IMG/VR virus record: IMGVR_UViG_3300030380_004098
Location: 1-27,674 of that record
DNA length: 27,674 bases
From: a virus
Reading direction: 5' to 3' (one strand)
Below, piece after piece: positions 6,357 through 15,802 of this stretch. Within the stretch, counting starts at the first letter, position 1. Each line of letters opens with the position of its first letter. The translations under genes were made by a program, and so were the position numbers. Below the pieces are notes generated by a model. It was given only the letters and a program-made list of their open reading frames with translations. It searched no databases and had not been told where the DNA came from.

Positions 6357-7716
6357 ACTCATCCCATCAACGAGCAACTTCCAAAGCACGGCGGAGCCTC
6401 TGATTATTCAGGTCTCCGAATCCGTGGTGGACACCTACTTCAAGTATCGCTTCATCTTGGTCATCAAGGACCGTAGCGGAACCCAGCTCGCCAAGCTCAA
6501 GACGCACATGTTGAGCGCGTCCAATCAGGTCGCCGTGTTCGACATCTCCCGCGTTCTCGACGACTACATCGGGCCTAACATCGTCAACGGCAACAGCCCC
6601 GCCGGTACGGTCCTCACCTTGGGGCGGACAGGGTTCAGCCCGGCCAACATCGTATCGGAGTCGTATGAGCAATTCCCGGCCCGTCAGTTCGAATTGGAGT
6701 TGGGCCATGAGGAAGCTGCCTCACCAACGGGGGAGCCATCCGAGACGCTCAACGAAGCATCGACTACCCTCTTCGCGTTCCGGGATGAGTTCATCAATTA
6801 CGGCGACGCATACGCACGGGGGGACGGTAGCTTCCAGCCCTCTTCGTCCGCCGACAACTTCCTGAGCAGTGCGCCCAACCTTGGTACAGAATCCAAATTC
6901 GGGTCGGCGTGGGGCGAGGTGCGGGAGCATCGCATCGGCACCGCCCAAGGGTCCGTAATGGCTTACGGAGCAGAAGGCTCCACGGCTCAATATCTGCTGA
7001 TCCGGGGGTTCGAATCCGACGGCACCATCATTGCCACGGCCAACCTTGACCTCGACGCAGTAGGTGGAGACACCACCCCCACAACCGACGCGCAGGCCGT
7101 GCAATACATTGGGGTTGGCCCGCTTAACTTGCAACAGCACGCAAGCGCCGCGTCCAACACGGACCTGACCACGCTCATCACGGACGCAGACCTCGCCTAC
7201 TACGAGCTGTACCTGTCCAGCACCTCCACGGTCATACAGGCCAATCAGAAGAGCGTGGTCCACCGCTTCACCATCGACGAAGGCTGCACCAACTACCCCC
7301 GCAAACAGCTCATGTTCTTGAACCGCCACGGGGGTTGGGACTGCTTCAACTTCGACCAAAAGAGTGAGGAGCGCCTGACCGGTATCGAGCGGAGCAACTA
7401 CAACCGCCCCCGCGGGAACTGGGACGCCGTGACCACCACAACCGACTGGACGTATCACGCATGGGAACGGGGTGTGACCACCACCACCGTCAAGGCCGAG
7501 AAGCAAATCCGCGTATCCACCGACTACGTTGAGGAGGGCTACGTCGACCACCTGCGGGACATCGCCGTCTCTCGGGCTGTCTTCCTTGTGGATGGATCGA
7601 GCCTCATCCCCGTTGTAGTGACCGACTCGGAGTATCTGTTCAAGACGACGGCCAACGACAAGCTCATCTCCTACTCGTTCACCCTGCGCTTCAGCAACCG
7701 TCCCCGCCTCAAGTGA
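6340..7716 (+). CDS. Tail/baseplate structural protein, 458 aa
   Basis: A Thr/Ser/Asn-rich, beta-strand-rich protein without signal peptide or membrane segment. The N-terminal part (FKYRFILVIKDRSGTQLAKL, then NQVAVFDISRVLDDYIGPN) resembles the start of large tail proteins found beside the tape measure in Bacteroidota phages, where a strand pair is followed by 'DISRV..DY'. It overlaps both neighbours (17 nt upstream, 4 nt downstream as GTGA) and precedes a 990-residue partner, so the two probably form part of the tail tip or baseplate. No catalytic motif seen. Confidence 0.55.
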   Translation: MAAQFELIPSTSNFQSTAEPLIIQVSESVVDTYFKYRFILVIKDRSGTQLAKLKTHMLSASNQVAVFDISRVLDDYIGPNIVNGNSPAGTVLTLGRTGFSPANIVSESYEQFPARQFELELGHEEAASPTGEPSETLNEASTTLFAFRDEFINYGDAYARGDGSFQPSSSADNFLSSAPNLGTESKFGSAWGEVREHRIGTAQGSVMAYGAEGSTAQYLLIRGFESDGTIIATANLDLDAVGGDTTPTTDAQAVQYIGVGPLNLQQHASAASNTDLTTLITDADLAYYELYLSSTSTVIQANQKSVVHRFTIDEGCTNYPRKQLMFLNRHGGWDCFNFDQKSEERLTGIERSNYNRPRGNWDAVTTTTDWTYHAWERGVTTTTVKAEKQIRVSTDYVEEGYVDHLRDIAVSRAVFLVDGSSLIPVVVTDSEYLFKTTANDKLISYSFTLRFSNRPRLK

Positions 7717-10685
7717 TCCGCCTTGTAGCCCTCAGCCAGGAGACCAGCACACAGACCACCCTCGACCTCGAAGGTGCTCCGTCCATCTCTCTGAATCTCG
7801 CCGTGGCCAAGCCGGGGGAAACCATGCAACGGCACGCGCCGTATTCGCAGACGTTCCGGCTCCCGTTCACGGACCGCAACAACAAGTTCTTCTCCCACTT
7901 CTACGAGGTCACTTTGTCGGACGGGGACTTCAATCCCACGCAGAAGACGGAGGTGCTCATCTTCGAGGACGGGGTGCAAGTCATCCGTGGCGGCATGCAG
8001 CTCCGGGCCGTTCGGCTTATGGCTCAGGTGTACGAGGTCAACGTGTTGGGGGATGTGGCGGACCTCTTCGCGGAGATGGGCTCCAAGCTGGTTCGGGATG
8101 CGTTTAAATCAACCCCCTCGGCGTACATCACCTCCTATAACTACGCGAACACGGCGGCCAACGTCATCGACTCCCAAGACCTCGGGAACAACATCTGCCA
8201 GAACCCGGCAGCGATGGACGACGGGACGGTCATTATTCCGATAGCCGACCACGGCCTCCGTGCTGACACCCAGCCCTTGGTGGCCCAATCCGGCTACGGT
8301 CTCATGGATTCCAATGCGTTGGAGACGGGCCTCTTCCCTGACATGCTCAAGCCGGCCATCCGCCTCCACGAGGTGGTGGACCGAATCTTGATCTCGAACG
8401 GGTTTTATTACGAGTCTGACTTCCTGAACTCCGCCTACTTCAAGACCATCTACATGACCCTCGGCGGGGATACCGAACGGGTGGCAGCTACGGCAGCAGG
8501 GCAGATGAAGGCAGTCTGTCAGTTTGGATTGAACTCCTTCACCGATGCCGACGAAGACCAATGGAACAAGGTCCCCTTCAATAACGTGGTCAGCTTCGGC
8601 GGATTCGATACGGACTCCAACTTCAGCACGGCTTCCAATGCTTACATCTGTGCTGCGGCTGGGACGCACCACTTCGAGGCGAAGGTCCGCTTCCAACTGA
8701 TTGGAGCTGGGGCCGGGGAGAGCGTGGATATCATCGCTCGAATCTCCCGAGGTCCGACGAGTATCGGGTCCACCACGCTCACCCTCACCACGGCAGAAAA
8801 CGACCAGACCGTACAATGGGCGGTATCTGCTCCATGCCAACAGAACGACGCCGTACAGGTGGAGTTCTTCTTCCCTTCGGCGCAGCTTCAGAGCGGCACC
8901 ACCATCAGCGTTTTAGGGCAAGGCATCGAGGATCCTCAATTCGCGTATTCTCATTTCCTTTGCACCTTTGCCCCCGGTGGGGTGGTCGATATCCCACGGG
9001 CCATGCCACGGGTCAAGCAGAAGGAATTCTTCTCCGACCTCTGCCAGCGGTTCAACCTCGTCATCGAGTCCGTCCCAGACGATCCCAAGAAGCTCCTCAT
9101 TGAGCCGTATGTGGATTGGATAGCAGATGGCACCGATGCTTACTGGACCGAAAAGCTCGACCTCGACAAGGAGCGGACCCTATCGCCTACCTCCTCCCTG
9201 AAGTCCTCCCGCATCCAACTGGGTGACAAGGACAGCGGGGACGTAGGTAACGTCGACGCTTTGTCCCGACTGGGGCACGTTTTTGGTCAATACTCGCAGG
9301 AGATAGACGACGAATTCGCCACGGGTGAACTCAAGAACGCGCCCGTCTTCGCGCCCTTCTTTGTCTATCGGGTTCCGACCCTCCAGGGTGACCCAATCAC
9401 GGAGCTGTCAAACGTACTCATCCACCGCTCGTATGAGCTGGATGGGGTAGGCGTCAAGCCAAAGAGCCAGCCCCCGAAACTCTTCCACGCTACGGGCCTA
9501 CAGGACACCATCGAAACCCTCTATATCGGAGGGTCTGCCCTGACCCAATACCAGCTGTGCTCACCCTATGAGGACGCCCCCGCGGAGGACGATTCCCGGC
9601 ACCTATTCTGGAACAACAACGACCGCGTATATGAGGCCAACCACGCCCTCATTAATGGCAACCCACCCGGGGTGGGGGGCTATCATAAGACTTATTGGGC
9701 GTCCTATCTGGCCGACATCTACAATCCGGACGCGCGGATATTTGAGGCTCACCTATACCTGACCCCTTCCGACATTCGGGCGTTGCGGTTTAACAATCGC
9801 GTCCATATCCTCGGGGCAGCGTACAAGCTAACGGAGGTATCCGGCTACCAAATCGGCACGGGCGAGAGTACCCTGTGCAAGTTCCTGCGCGATCTCGGAC
9901 GGGAGAATACAGGCGGATGCGACCAGGTCCCCATCCAATCCAACGCAAATGGGACGGTCACCTTCGAGGACGCCAGCGGAGCCACCACCACGGACCCGGG
10001 CCTCGTATGCTGTGAGGCGTATGGGTACTATTACGACGAGGAGAATAGCGTCTGCCGCTGGCAGAACCCCGACTCCGATGAGGGCGACCCGGTGCCCCCA
10101 TACCCACCGACGGACCCACAGGACCCGGTGCCGAATACCAACGGCGACACCCCTGGGCCGGTCTCCCCATTTGGGGGTACCGTGGTCTCTACCGATGAGG
10201 GCAGCGGAACCCAAACCATCTACGACACATTCCCGCTCACGTCGGAAACCACAAACGCCGTTGCCACCGATGCCAAGCCTCCGTTGGGGAGCGTCATCAA
10301 GGTCGACAAGAATACCATCGCCACGGGCTTGGTGCGGGTGGCTACGACCACCGTGGGCGGTACATCGGGGACGGCTTTCGAGTCCAAGTTCGAGACGTGG
10401 CGATTCCTTGCCAATGGCAGGGCCGAGACGGTCACCTTCACCCTCACCTCGGGCACTACGTTGTCCAGCGGCTCGCCAGGAACCCGTGCGCCATCGGCGT
10501 CCATTTCGGGCGGGGTGCTCACCTTCCAAGTGACCGGAGAGGCGGACACCATCATCAACTGGACCATGGAGGTGGAGATGGTGCGGATGTACGCCACCAA
10601 CGAGGTGGAGTACCGGGATGCCATCTTGACCGAAGCCGGGGCACGCTTGGCGGGCATCAATGACCGCGTGCTGATTCAAGAATGA
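7713..10685 (+). CDS. Large tail tip/baseplate protein, 990 aa
   Basis: The longest gene of the window. Residues about 40-100 (YSQTFRLPFTDRNNKFFSHF, FNPTQKTEVLIFEDGVQVIR) match the N-terminal pattern of tail hub-like proteins I know from Bacteroidota phages: 'S.TF.LP.T..N..FF' followed by 'FNP..K..'. The middle is beta-rich. Near residues 760-790 a Cys-containing segment (CCEAYGYYYDEENSVCRW) leads into a Pro/Asp-rich linker (DPVPPYPPTDPQDPVPNTNG) and a separate C-terminal beta domain, which may be a carbohydrate- or surface-binding module. GTG start in a GTGA overlap. Role as tail hub or receptor-contacting protein is inferred. Confidence 0.55.
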   Translation: MIRLVALSQETSTQTTLDLEGAPSISLNLAVAKPGETMQRHAPYSQTFRLPFTDRNNKFFSHFYEVTLSDGDFNPTQKTEVLIFEDGVQVIRGGMQLRAVRLMAQVYEVNVLGDVADLFAEMGSKLVRDAFKSTPSAYITSYNYANTAANVIDSQDLGNNICQNPAAMDDGTVIIPIADHGLRADTQPLVAQSGYGLMDSNALETGLFPDMLKPAIRLHEVVDRILISNGFYYESDFLNSAYFKTIYMTLGGDTERVAATAAGQMKAVCQFGLNSFTDADEDQWNKVPFNNVVSFGGFDTDSNFSTASNAYICAAAGTHHFEAKVRFQLIGAGAGESVDIIARISRGPTSIGSTTLTLTTAENDQTVQWAVSAPCQQNDAVQVEFFFPSAQLQSGTTISVLGQGIEDPQFAYSHFLCTFAPGGVVDIPRAMPRVKQKEFFSDLCQRFNLVIESVPDDPKKLLIEPYVDWIADGTDAYWTEKLDLDKERTLSPTSSLKSSRIQLGDKDSGDVGNVDALSRLGHVFGQYSQEIDDEFATGELKNAPVFAPFFVYRVPTLQGDPITELSNVLIHRSYELDGVGVKPKSQPPKLFHATGLQDTIETLYIGGSALTQYQLCSPYEDAPAEDDSRHLFWNNNDRVYEANHALINGNPPGVGGYHKTYWASYLADIYNPDARIFEAHLYLTPSDIRALRFNNRVHILGAAYKLTEVSGYQIGTGESTLCKFLRDLGRENTGGCDQVPIQSNANGTVTFEDASGATTTDPGLVCCEAYGYYYDEENSVCRWQNPDSDEGDPVPPYPPTDPQDPVPNTNGDTPGPVSPFGGTVVSTDEGSGTQTIYDTFPLTSETTNAVATDAKPPLGSVIKVDKNTIATGLVRVATTTVGGTSGTAFESKFETWRFLANGRAETVTFTLTSGTTLSSGSPGTRAPSASISGGVLTFQVTGEADTIINWTMEVEMVRMYATNEVEYRDAILTEAGARLAGINDRVLIQE

Positions 10686-10873
10686 AGAACTACTTGGACG
10701 ACATCGGCAGAGCCATCCCCCGCGTGCTTGAGGTATCCGCCGCCTACGAGCTCAGGGGGAATCCGGATTGCCTTCAGTTATATGGTTACTATGAGTGGGG
10801 TCGCCCGTGGTGGCGGAAAGTCCTGCTCGGAGTAAGCAATGGCGCAGGACTACGAAATCAACGTAAAGGTTAA
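10682..10873 (+). CDS. Small hypothetical protein, 63 aa
   Basis: Begins in an ATGA overlap with the 990-residue tail gene and ends 35 nt inside the tape-measure gene. The product (LDDIGRAIPRVLEVSAAYEL, then QLYGYYEWGRPWWRKVLLG) is aromatic and basic. The overlap style supports translation. No family is recognised; small proteins in this position are often tail-tip accessory factors. Confidence 0.5.
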   Translation: MKNYLDDIGRAIPRVLEVSAAYELRGNPDCLQLYGYYEWGRPWWRKVLLGVSNGAGLRNQRKG

Positions 10874-12704
10874 AGGACTCGGCGAGGCCGCCAATCAGTT
10901 GGCCAACTTTACCGACGAACTTAATGCCGCCCGAGAAGACGGGGCCAGCGTGTCCGGGGCTCTGGACATGGCCACCGGTGGGGCCGTGTCCGGATTTAAG
11001 AAGGCGGCCCAGGGGACCAAGGCTTTTGTCACCGGGCTGAAGCTGACCCGAGCCGCGATCATTGCCACCGGCATTGGGGCGCTTGTGGTTGGGGTCACGG
11101 CACTGGTCGGAGCCTTCACGAAGACCCGCCGCGGGGCACGAATGCTCAAGACCATCATGGCCGGACTGGGTGCGGTGGTGGAGCAACTTACCGCACGCTT
11201 CCAAGCCGTTGGCGGTTTCATTGTGGACCTGTTCAGCAAGGGCCCACAGGCCGCCGTCAAGCAGTACCGCGAAACCCTCGACGAGTTGCCCGGCTCTCTT
11301 CAGGAGGCCGTCAACAAGGCGATGGAATTGGAGCGGGCCACCCAAGCCCTGACCGACTCCCAACGGGCGCTAACCGTTCAACGTGCCAAGGATCGCGCTG
11401 AAATCAAGGAGCTCAACATGGTGGCGGAGGACACGACCCGCACCTTAGAGGAGCGCGAGGCCGCCGCACAGAAAGCCATCGACATTGAGAAAGGGCTCAT
11501 GGCGGAACGGGAACGCATCGCCGCCGAGGAATTGCGCATCGCCCAAGAGAAGGCCGCAATGAGCGACAGCTCCGATGAGGACCTGCAACGCTTGGCCGAC
11601 CTTGAGGCCAACCTCATCAACATCCGCACTGAGTCGGTAGAGCTTCAGACCACGCTTAACAACAAGCTCAACACCATCCGCAACGAAGCGGCACGCAAGG
11701 CAGAGGAAGAAGCCCAGCGCATCGCAGATGCTGCCGCCGCGAAAAAGAAGGCAGAACGAGAGGCGGCCGATGCCATCATTCAAGCCCAGCAAGAGGTGGT
11801 GGACGCTCTCGACCAGCGCGAACGGGCCAGTCTTTCCGAAATGGAACGGGAGGTCCTTGCCATCGAAGACTTCTATAACGCACAGCTCGACAAGGCCGGA
11901 GAGAACGCCGAGCTCATCGCCGAGTTGGAGGCCCGCCGAGATGCGGAGTTGGAGGCGCTCTTCGCCAAGCACGCCGATGTGTCCCTTCAGCAACGCGAAC
12001 AGCTCAACAGCGACTTGGAGGCGCGTCGCATGACCGAGCGAGAGAAGGAGATGGCAGACCTGGACGCCACCTTTATGGCCTTGATGGACGCCGCAGGAAC
12101 AAACCACGAAATGCGCCTGTCGGTCCTTGACCAATACGCCAACGAGGTCGACGCATTGAATGACAAGTACCGGCAAGAAGACTTGGCAAAGGAGCGGGCG
12201 GCAGCGTTAGCCAAGAAAGAGATTCAAGTCCAGACGGCCACGCAGACCCTCAGCATTTTGGCGAACCTCAACGAAGCCTTTAGCCGAGGGGGTACTGCTG
12301 AGAACAAGAAAGCATTCGAAAGAAACAAGGCCATCAGCATCGCTGAGACCTTGGTGTCCACCTACATGGCCGCGCAGAAGGCGTTTACCTCACAGCTCAC
12401 CGCAACGCCGGACTCTCCCATTCGTGCGGCTTTGGCTGCCGCCGCCGCAACCGCTTCCGGATTGGCACGGGTGGCCGCCATCAAGAGAACCCAGTTCAAC
12501 ACCCCTGGAGGAACAGACCCCGGCGATGGTGGCGGTGGTGGCGATCTTGGCGGTGGCACCCAATCCATTGGGGTGGACGTGGGCACCCTCGTTCCGAGAG
12601 CCGGACAACCCACACCGGAACCCGTTCGGGCATATGTAGTCTCGAACGAGATTAGCAACAAACAAGCCCTCGACAGAGAGCTGCAAATTCAGACAACGCT
12701 ATGA
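10839..12704 (+). CDS. Tail tape measure protein
   Basis: 621 residues. The N-terminal segment contains a hydrophobic membrane-spanning-like stretch at about 71-93 (RAAIIATGIGALVVGVTALV). It is followed by a long Ala/Glu/Lys/Arg-rich coiled-coil region (about 150-480) and a Gly-rich C-terminal linker. This is the standard make-up of a tape measure protein, which sets tail length and enters the host envelope with the DNA. The protein is short for the family, implying a short tail. It overlaps the following protease gene by 4 nt (ATGA). Confidence 0.85.
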   Translation: MAQDYEINVKVKGLGEAANQLANFTDELNAAREDGASVSGALDMATGGAVSGFKKAAQGTKAFVTGLKLTRAAIIATGIGALVVGVTALVGAFTKTRRGARMLKTIMAGLGAVVEQLTARFQAVGGFIVDLFSKGPQAAVKQYRETLDELPGSLQEAVNKAMELERATQALTDSQRALTVQRAKDRAEIKELNMVAEDTTRTLEEREAAAQKAIDIEKGLMAERERIAAEELRIAQEKAAMSDSSDEDLQRLADLEANLINIRTESVELQTTLNNKLNTIRNEAARKAEEEAQRIADAAAAKKKAEREAADAIIQAQQEVVDALDQRERASLSEMEREVLAIEDFYNAQLDKAGENAELIAELEARRDAELEALFAKHADVSLQQREQLNSDLEARRMTEREKEMADLDATFMALMDAAGTNHEMRLSVLDQYANEVDALNDKYRQEDLAKERAAALAKKEIQVQTATQTLSILANLNEAFSRGGTAENKKAFERNKAISIAETLVSTYMAAQKAFTSQLTATPDSPIRAALAAAAATASGLARVAAIKRTQFNTPGGTDPGDGGGGGDLGGGTQSIGVDVGTLVPRAGQPTPEPVRAYVVSNEISNKQALDRELQIQTTL

Positions 12705-13447
12705 GAACCGTGGAGCTTTTGATTGACGAGGAACAGGAGGACTTCGGCGTGGAGGCCATCTCCTTGGTCAAGTTTCCCGCCATCGAGGAGAACTTCGTGT
12801 ACTTCAACAAGGAGCAGAAATTGACCCTCGCCCGTATCGACGAGGACCGGCAGATGCTCATCGGCCCGGCCTTGATTCCGGACAAGATGATCCCGCGCTA
12901 CGACGAGAAGAGCCAAGAGGAGTTCGAGGTGTACTTCTCCAAGGACACCGTGGCCAAGGCTGCCGAGCTGTTCATGCAACAGAAGCGGAACGATGAGTAC
13001 ACCGTGGAGCACCGCTCCAAGGTGGACGGACTCTCCATCTTTGAGTCTTGGATCGTGGCCGACAAGGACAAAGACAAGGCCGCCGTCTACGGGTTCAATG
13101 TCCCGGTCGGTACTTGGATGGTATCGGTGAAGGTCCACAATTCCGACGTCTGGATGGACGTCAAAGACAAGAAGTATCGGGGTTTCAGCATCGAGGGCTA
13201 CTTCATCGACAAGCTCATCAAGATGGAGGACGTCACGGTGGAGACCATCGCCGAAGCCCTGCGGGAGGTGTTGGAGCCGGCTGCATACCTCGACGGCAAG
13301 CCGCTCTTCGCAACCGCACTGGAGGCCAATCTCATGGCCGAGGCTTTGGGCTGTGAGGGACACCACGAGCACACGATTAACGACCGGGTTATGTACATGC
13401 CGTGCAAGACGCACGAAGCCCTTGACCCCCTACTTGCCAACGAATAA
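12701..13447 (+). CDS. XkdF-like prohead protease
   Basis: 248 residues. ISLVKFPAIEENFVYFNKEQ near the N-terminus, GPALIPDKMIPRYD, and the central H-R-S / S-W-I-V and GTWMVSVKV..VW..V elements (about 105-155), followed by RGFSIEGYF, are the pattern of XkdF-type phage serine proteases that cleave the scaffold and capsid during head maturation. The C-terminus has an extra Cys/His segment (ALGCEGHHEHTINDRVMYMP then CKTHEAL) that recurs in phage head proteins and may bind metal. The scaffold and capsid genes follow directly, which fits the function. The ATGA overlap with the tape measure couples the tail and head modules. Confidence 0.75.
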   Translation: MRTVELLIDEEQEDFGVEAISLVKFPAIEENFVYFNKEQKLTLARIDEDRQMLIGPALIPDKMIPRYDEKSQEEFEVYFSKDTVAKAAELFMQQKRNDEYTVEHRSKVDGLSIFESWIVADKDKDKAAVYGFNVPVGTWMVSVKVHNSDVWMDVKDKKYRGFSIEGYFIDKLIKMEDVTVETIAEALREVLEPAAYLDGKPLFATALEANLMAEALGCEGHHEHTINDRVMYMPCKTHEALDPLLANE

Positions 13448-13448
13448 A

Positions 13449-13466
13449 CGCGGGTTATATCCCCGC
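13449..13466 (+). promoter_or_regulatory. Short hairpin before the scaffold start
   Basis: In the 19-nt gap between protease stop and scaffold ATG, GCGGG and CCCGC can pair around TTATATC, placing a 5-bp stem directly against the ATG at 13467. It may tune initiation of scaffold translation, or favour the second ATG at 13482. No U-run follows, so it is not a terminator. Confidence 0.3.
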
Positions 13467-14150
13467 ATGAAAACTCGACCCATGTCCGTGATTGAAAAAC
13501 TCAAGGAGGCCGTCCGTTCCGTAGTTGATGCGGAGCGCCAGGACCTCTACGCCGAAGCCCGCCTCCAAGATGGTCGGGTCGTTGCAACCGAAGCCGAGCA
13601 GTTCTCCGCCGGTGTAGACGTCCGCGTGATGAGCGAGGACGGCGAAGCCGCACCCCTCGAAGCTGGCACCTACGAACTCGCCGACGGCGGTGAGCTCAAA
13701 GTCGACGATGACTCCAAGGTTGCCATGATGGAAGAAGAGGAGAAGAAAGAGGAGGAGATGCAGGAAGAAGAAGAGAAGGACGAGATGAGCGCGGTGAAGG
13801 CCGCCCTTGTCGACAAGTTCCAAATTTCCGAGGAGGTCGCCGAGCAAATCGTGGAGGTCGTCAAGGACGCCATGAAGCCGGCCAAGGCTGAAGAGGAGAT
13901 GGAAGAGGAGAAGAAGGAAGAAGAAATGGAGGAAGAGAAGAAGGACAAGGAAGAGATGTCCGCCCTGACCGACCTCACCCACGAGATGGCCGTGGCATTG
14001 GAAGCCATCAACAAGCGCCTGGCAAAGCTGGAGGACGAACCTGCCGCCCAGCCCGAGCGCGTGCTCCCCAAGCAGGAGTTCAAGAAAGAAGACAACCCCA
14101 ACTTGACCGGCGTCAACCGCGCCCTCAACCACATCAATCAGTTCTCATGA
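13467..14150 (+). CDS. Capsid scaffolding protein
   Basis: 227 residues from the ATG at 13467; an in-frame ATG at 13482 (MSVIEKLKEAV) is an equally plausible start. The middle holds two very acidic low-complexity blocks of Glu/Lys/Met repeats (bases about 13725-13960) separated by a helical segment (VDKFQISEEVAEQIVEVVKD). The C-terminal part is a coiled-coil helix and a basic tail (LPKQEFKKEDNPN). Highly charged helical protein between protease and major capsid protein is the classic position and make-up of a scaffold. It overlaps the capsid start by 4 nt (ATGA). Confidence 0.75.
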   Translation: MKTRPMSVIEKLKEAVRSVVDAERQDLYAEARLQDGRVVATEAEQFSAGVDVRVMSEDGEAAPLEAGTYELADGGELKVDDDSKVAMMEEEEKKEEEMQEEEEKDEMSAVKAALVDKFQISEEVAEQIVEVVKDAMKPAKAEEEMEEEKKEEEMEEEKKDKEEMSALTDLTHEMAVALEAINKRLAKLEDEPAAQPERVLPKQEFKKEDNPNLTGVNRALNHINQFS

Positions 14151-15121
14151 TCCCCGCAAAGTCCAAGAAGTACGACTTCGACATTACGGTAACCGACAAC
14201 ACCTATGCCGGTGAATTGGCCCTGCCGTACGTCACCGCTGCCATCACCGGCGCGGAGACCATCACCAACAACCGCTGCCGCCTCATCGAGGGCGTCGTCC
14301 ACAAGGCGGTCATCTCCAACCTCGGTTTCACCGACGTCATCCAAGCCGCTGACTGCGCTGGCACGGACGGTGCCGACCTCTCCCTTACGGAGCAGGTTGT
14401 GACCCTCAACGACTTGATGGTCAAGGAGGTCATCTGCCGCAAGACGATGTTCCCGACGTTCATCGCCGCGCAGGGTGCCATGCGCCGGGACGGAAACATC
14501 CCGCCGGAGTTCGGTGAGTTCGTTCTCGCCTCCACCGCCGCCCAAGCCGGTAAGTCCTTGGAGTCTCTCCTGTGGGCCGGTGACGCTGGCGCCGTGTGGG
14601 GCCTCGGTCTCCTCTCCAATGACGGAGTGATTGACGAGGCTGGCATCGACGCTTCCGCCATGGCTGACTTCACCGAGGCTGTGGTTGCCGCTGCCTTCAC
14701 CGCCGCCAACATCCTTGGCGAGATGGATAAGGTCTTCGCTGCTGCCGCCGCCATCCCCGGCATCCTCCAGAAGGAGGGCTGCGGGTTCTACGTCAGCTAC
14801 GAGGCCTACGCCTTCTTCCTGCAAGCTCAGGCCGCCCAGAACACGGGCCCAGGTTACAACCAAGCCCTGACGGGTGCAACCTACCTCGGCTACCCGGTCT
14901 ACCCGACTGCCGGTATCCCGAACTCTGCCGACGTGATCGCCTTCACCTACCCCGACAACATCGTGGTCGGAACGAACGCCTACACCGGCAACGAGGCCGC
15001 CGCCTTGATTCCCGTGTATCAGTACGACGGAAGCGACAACGTGAAGGTCACGATGAACTTCGCCGTTGGTTGTAACGTTGCCGTCCCCGCTGACGGTGTT
15101 GTTGGATTCGCATTCAGCTGA
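14147..15121 (+). CDS. Major capsid protein
   Basis: 324 residues, small-residue rich, Ala/Gly/Thr dominated, with no Lys/Glu-rich segments and strongly optimised GC-rich codons, as expected for the most abundant virion protein. Conserved-looking points are ITGAETITNNRCRLIEGVVH, FPTFIAAQGAMRRDGNIPPE, and a C-terminal FAVGCNVAVPADGVVGFAFS. An HK97-type fold is presumed from the protease-scaffold-capsid order, since I cannot demonstrate the fold from sequence. It is followed after 3 nt by the probable tail-tube gene. Confidence 0.8.
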   Translation: MIPAKSKKYDFDITVTDNTYAGELALPYVTAAITGAETITNNRCRLIEGVVHKAVISNLGFTDVIQAADCAGTDGADLSLTEQVVTLNDLMVKEVICRKTMFPTFIAAQGAMRRDGNIPPEFGEFVLASTAAQAGKSLESLLWAGDAGAVWGLGLLSNDGVIDEAGIDASAMADFTEAVVAAAFTAANILGEMDKVFAAAAAIPGILQKEGCGFYVSYEAYAFFLQAQAAQNTGPGYNQALTGATYLGYPVYPTAGIPNSADVIAFTYPDNIVVGTNAYTGNEAAALIPVYQYDGSDNVKVTMNFAVGCNVAVPADGVVGFAFS

Positions 15122-15124
15122 TAC

Positions 15125-15733
15125 ATGGCTTGTACAATCACCCTCGGCCGCGCGCTGGATTGCAAGGACGCCCTCGGAGGCTTGTCGAAGATTTTCTTCG
15201 TCAACAACTTCGCGGCTGGCCTTGTGACCGCCGCGGGGACGGGTGACGGTACGGCAGGATCCGCGACCGTTTCCACCTCTTCGGGGGAGACGTTCACGAT
15301 TACGGACCTTCCGACGATGACCGTACTCCAGTACGACCTTCGCCCGGACCTGTCGTCCTTCACCATCAACGTCCAGTCGGACCCCGCCACGGGCGCCTCT
15401 CTCTTCGAGCAGACGCTCAACGTGGTCCTTCAGAAGCACCAAGAAGCAGACCCCGAGCAACTCCGCCTCATCAGCCGGAACCGCTCTCAAATCTTTGTCT
15501 TGGACAACAACGACAACCTGTTCCTGTTTGGAGCCACCCACGGGATGGACCTAAACGGAGGCACGCTCACAAGCGGTGCCGCTCGCAACGAGATGTCGGG
15601 ACACACCCTGACCTTCGCCGGTCGGGAAGCTGCTCCTTACTACTTGGTTGAGCCCACCGCCGGAATCGGAACCGCGAAGTACCCCTTCGACGGAATCGCC
15701 ACCGACTCCAACATCACCATCACTACGGGCTAA
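15125..15733 (+). CDS. Probable major tail tube protein
   Basis: 202 residues. ACTITLGRALDCKDALGGLS at the N-terminus, YDLRPDLSSFTINVQSDPAT in the middle, then LFEQTLNVVLQKH, RNRSQIFVLDNNDNLFLFGA and GMDLNGGTLTSGAARNEMSG form a pattern I recognise from an abundant structural protein of Bacteroidota siphoviruses. The strand pattern ending in a 'G-x-x-L-T-F-x-G-x-E' segment is typical of tail-tube subunits. It is expressed with the capsid gene and ends just before a strong terminator, which suits a high-copy virion protein. A capsid-decoration role is the alternative. Confidence 0.55.
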   Translation: MACTITLGRALDCKDALGGLSKIFFVNNFAAGLVTAAGTGDGTAGSATVSTSSGETFTITDLPTMTVLQYDLRPDLSSFTINVQSDPATGASLFEQTLNVVLQKHQEADPEQLRLISRNRSQIFVLDNNDNLFLFGATHGMDLNGGTLTSGAARNEMSGHTLTFAGREAAPYYLVEPTAGIGTAKYPFDGIATDSNITITTG

Positions 15734-15761
15734 GGACCGTTATTCGTTCGTGTGTTTGTGG

Positions 15762-15790
15762 AAGGGTCGCCGAGAGGCGGCCCTTTCTTA
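15762..15790 (+). terminator. Rho-independent terminator after capsid/tube genes
   Basis: A 10-bp stem AAGGGTCGCC / GGCGGCCCTT with one G-U wobble and a GAGA tetraloop (15762-15785), followed by TCTTATAT. It lies in the only sizeable gap of the head module and would give the capsid and tube genes a separate, more abundant transcript than the portal genes. Confidence 0.75.
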
Positions 15791-15802
15791 TATCCTCCAT
15801 TG

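Noticed and set aside
13431-13466. Possible promoter before the scaffold gene (TTG ... TTATATCC)
   Set aside because: No TAnnTTTG match and poor spacing; the segment is better described as a short hairpin at the scaffold start.
13725-13960. Purine-rich repeated GAAGAGGAG blocks
   Set aside because: They encode the Glu/Lys-rich segments of the scaffold protein and need no separate explanation such as an origin or CRISPR.
14138-15541. 467-codon minus-strand open frame opposite the capsid genes
   Set aside because: Shadow of the strongly biased codon use of the capsid gene; composition (Gly/Val/Glu-rich, no motif) is typical of antisense readings.
15751-15794. Possible promoter: TTTG at 15755 with TATATCC near 15789
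   Set aside because: Spacing is about 30 bp, the -7 box does not match TAnnTTTG, and the interval is the stem of a terminator.
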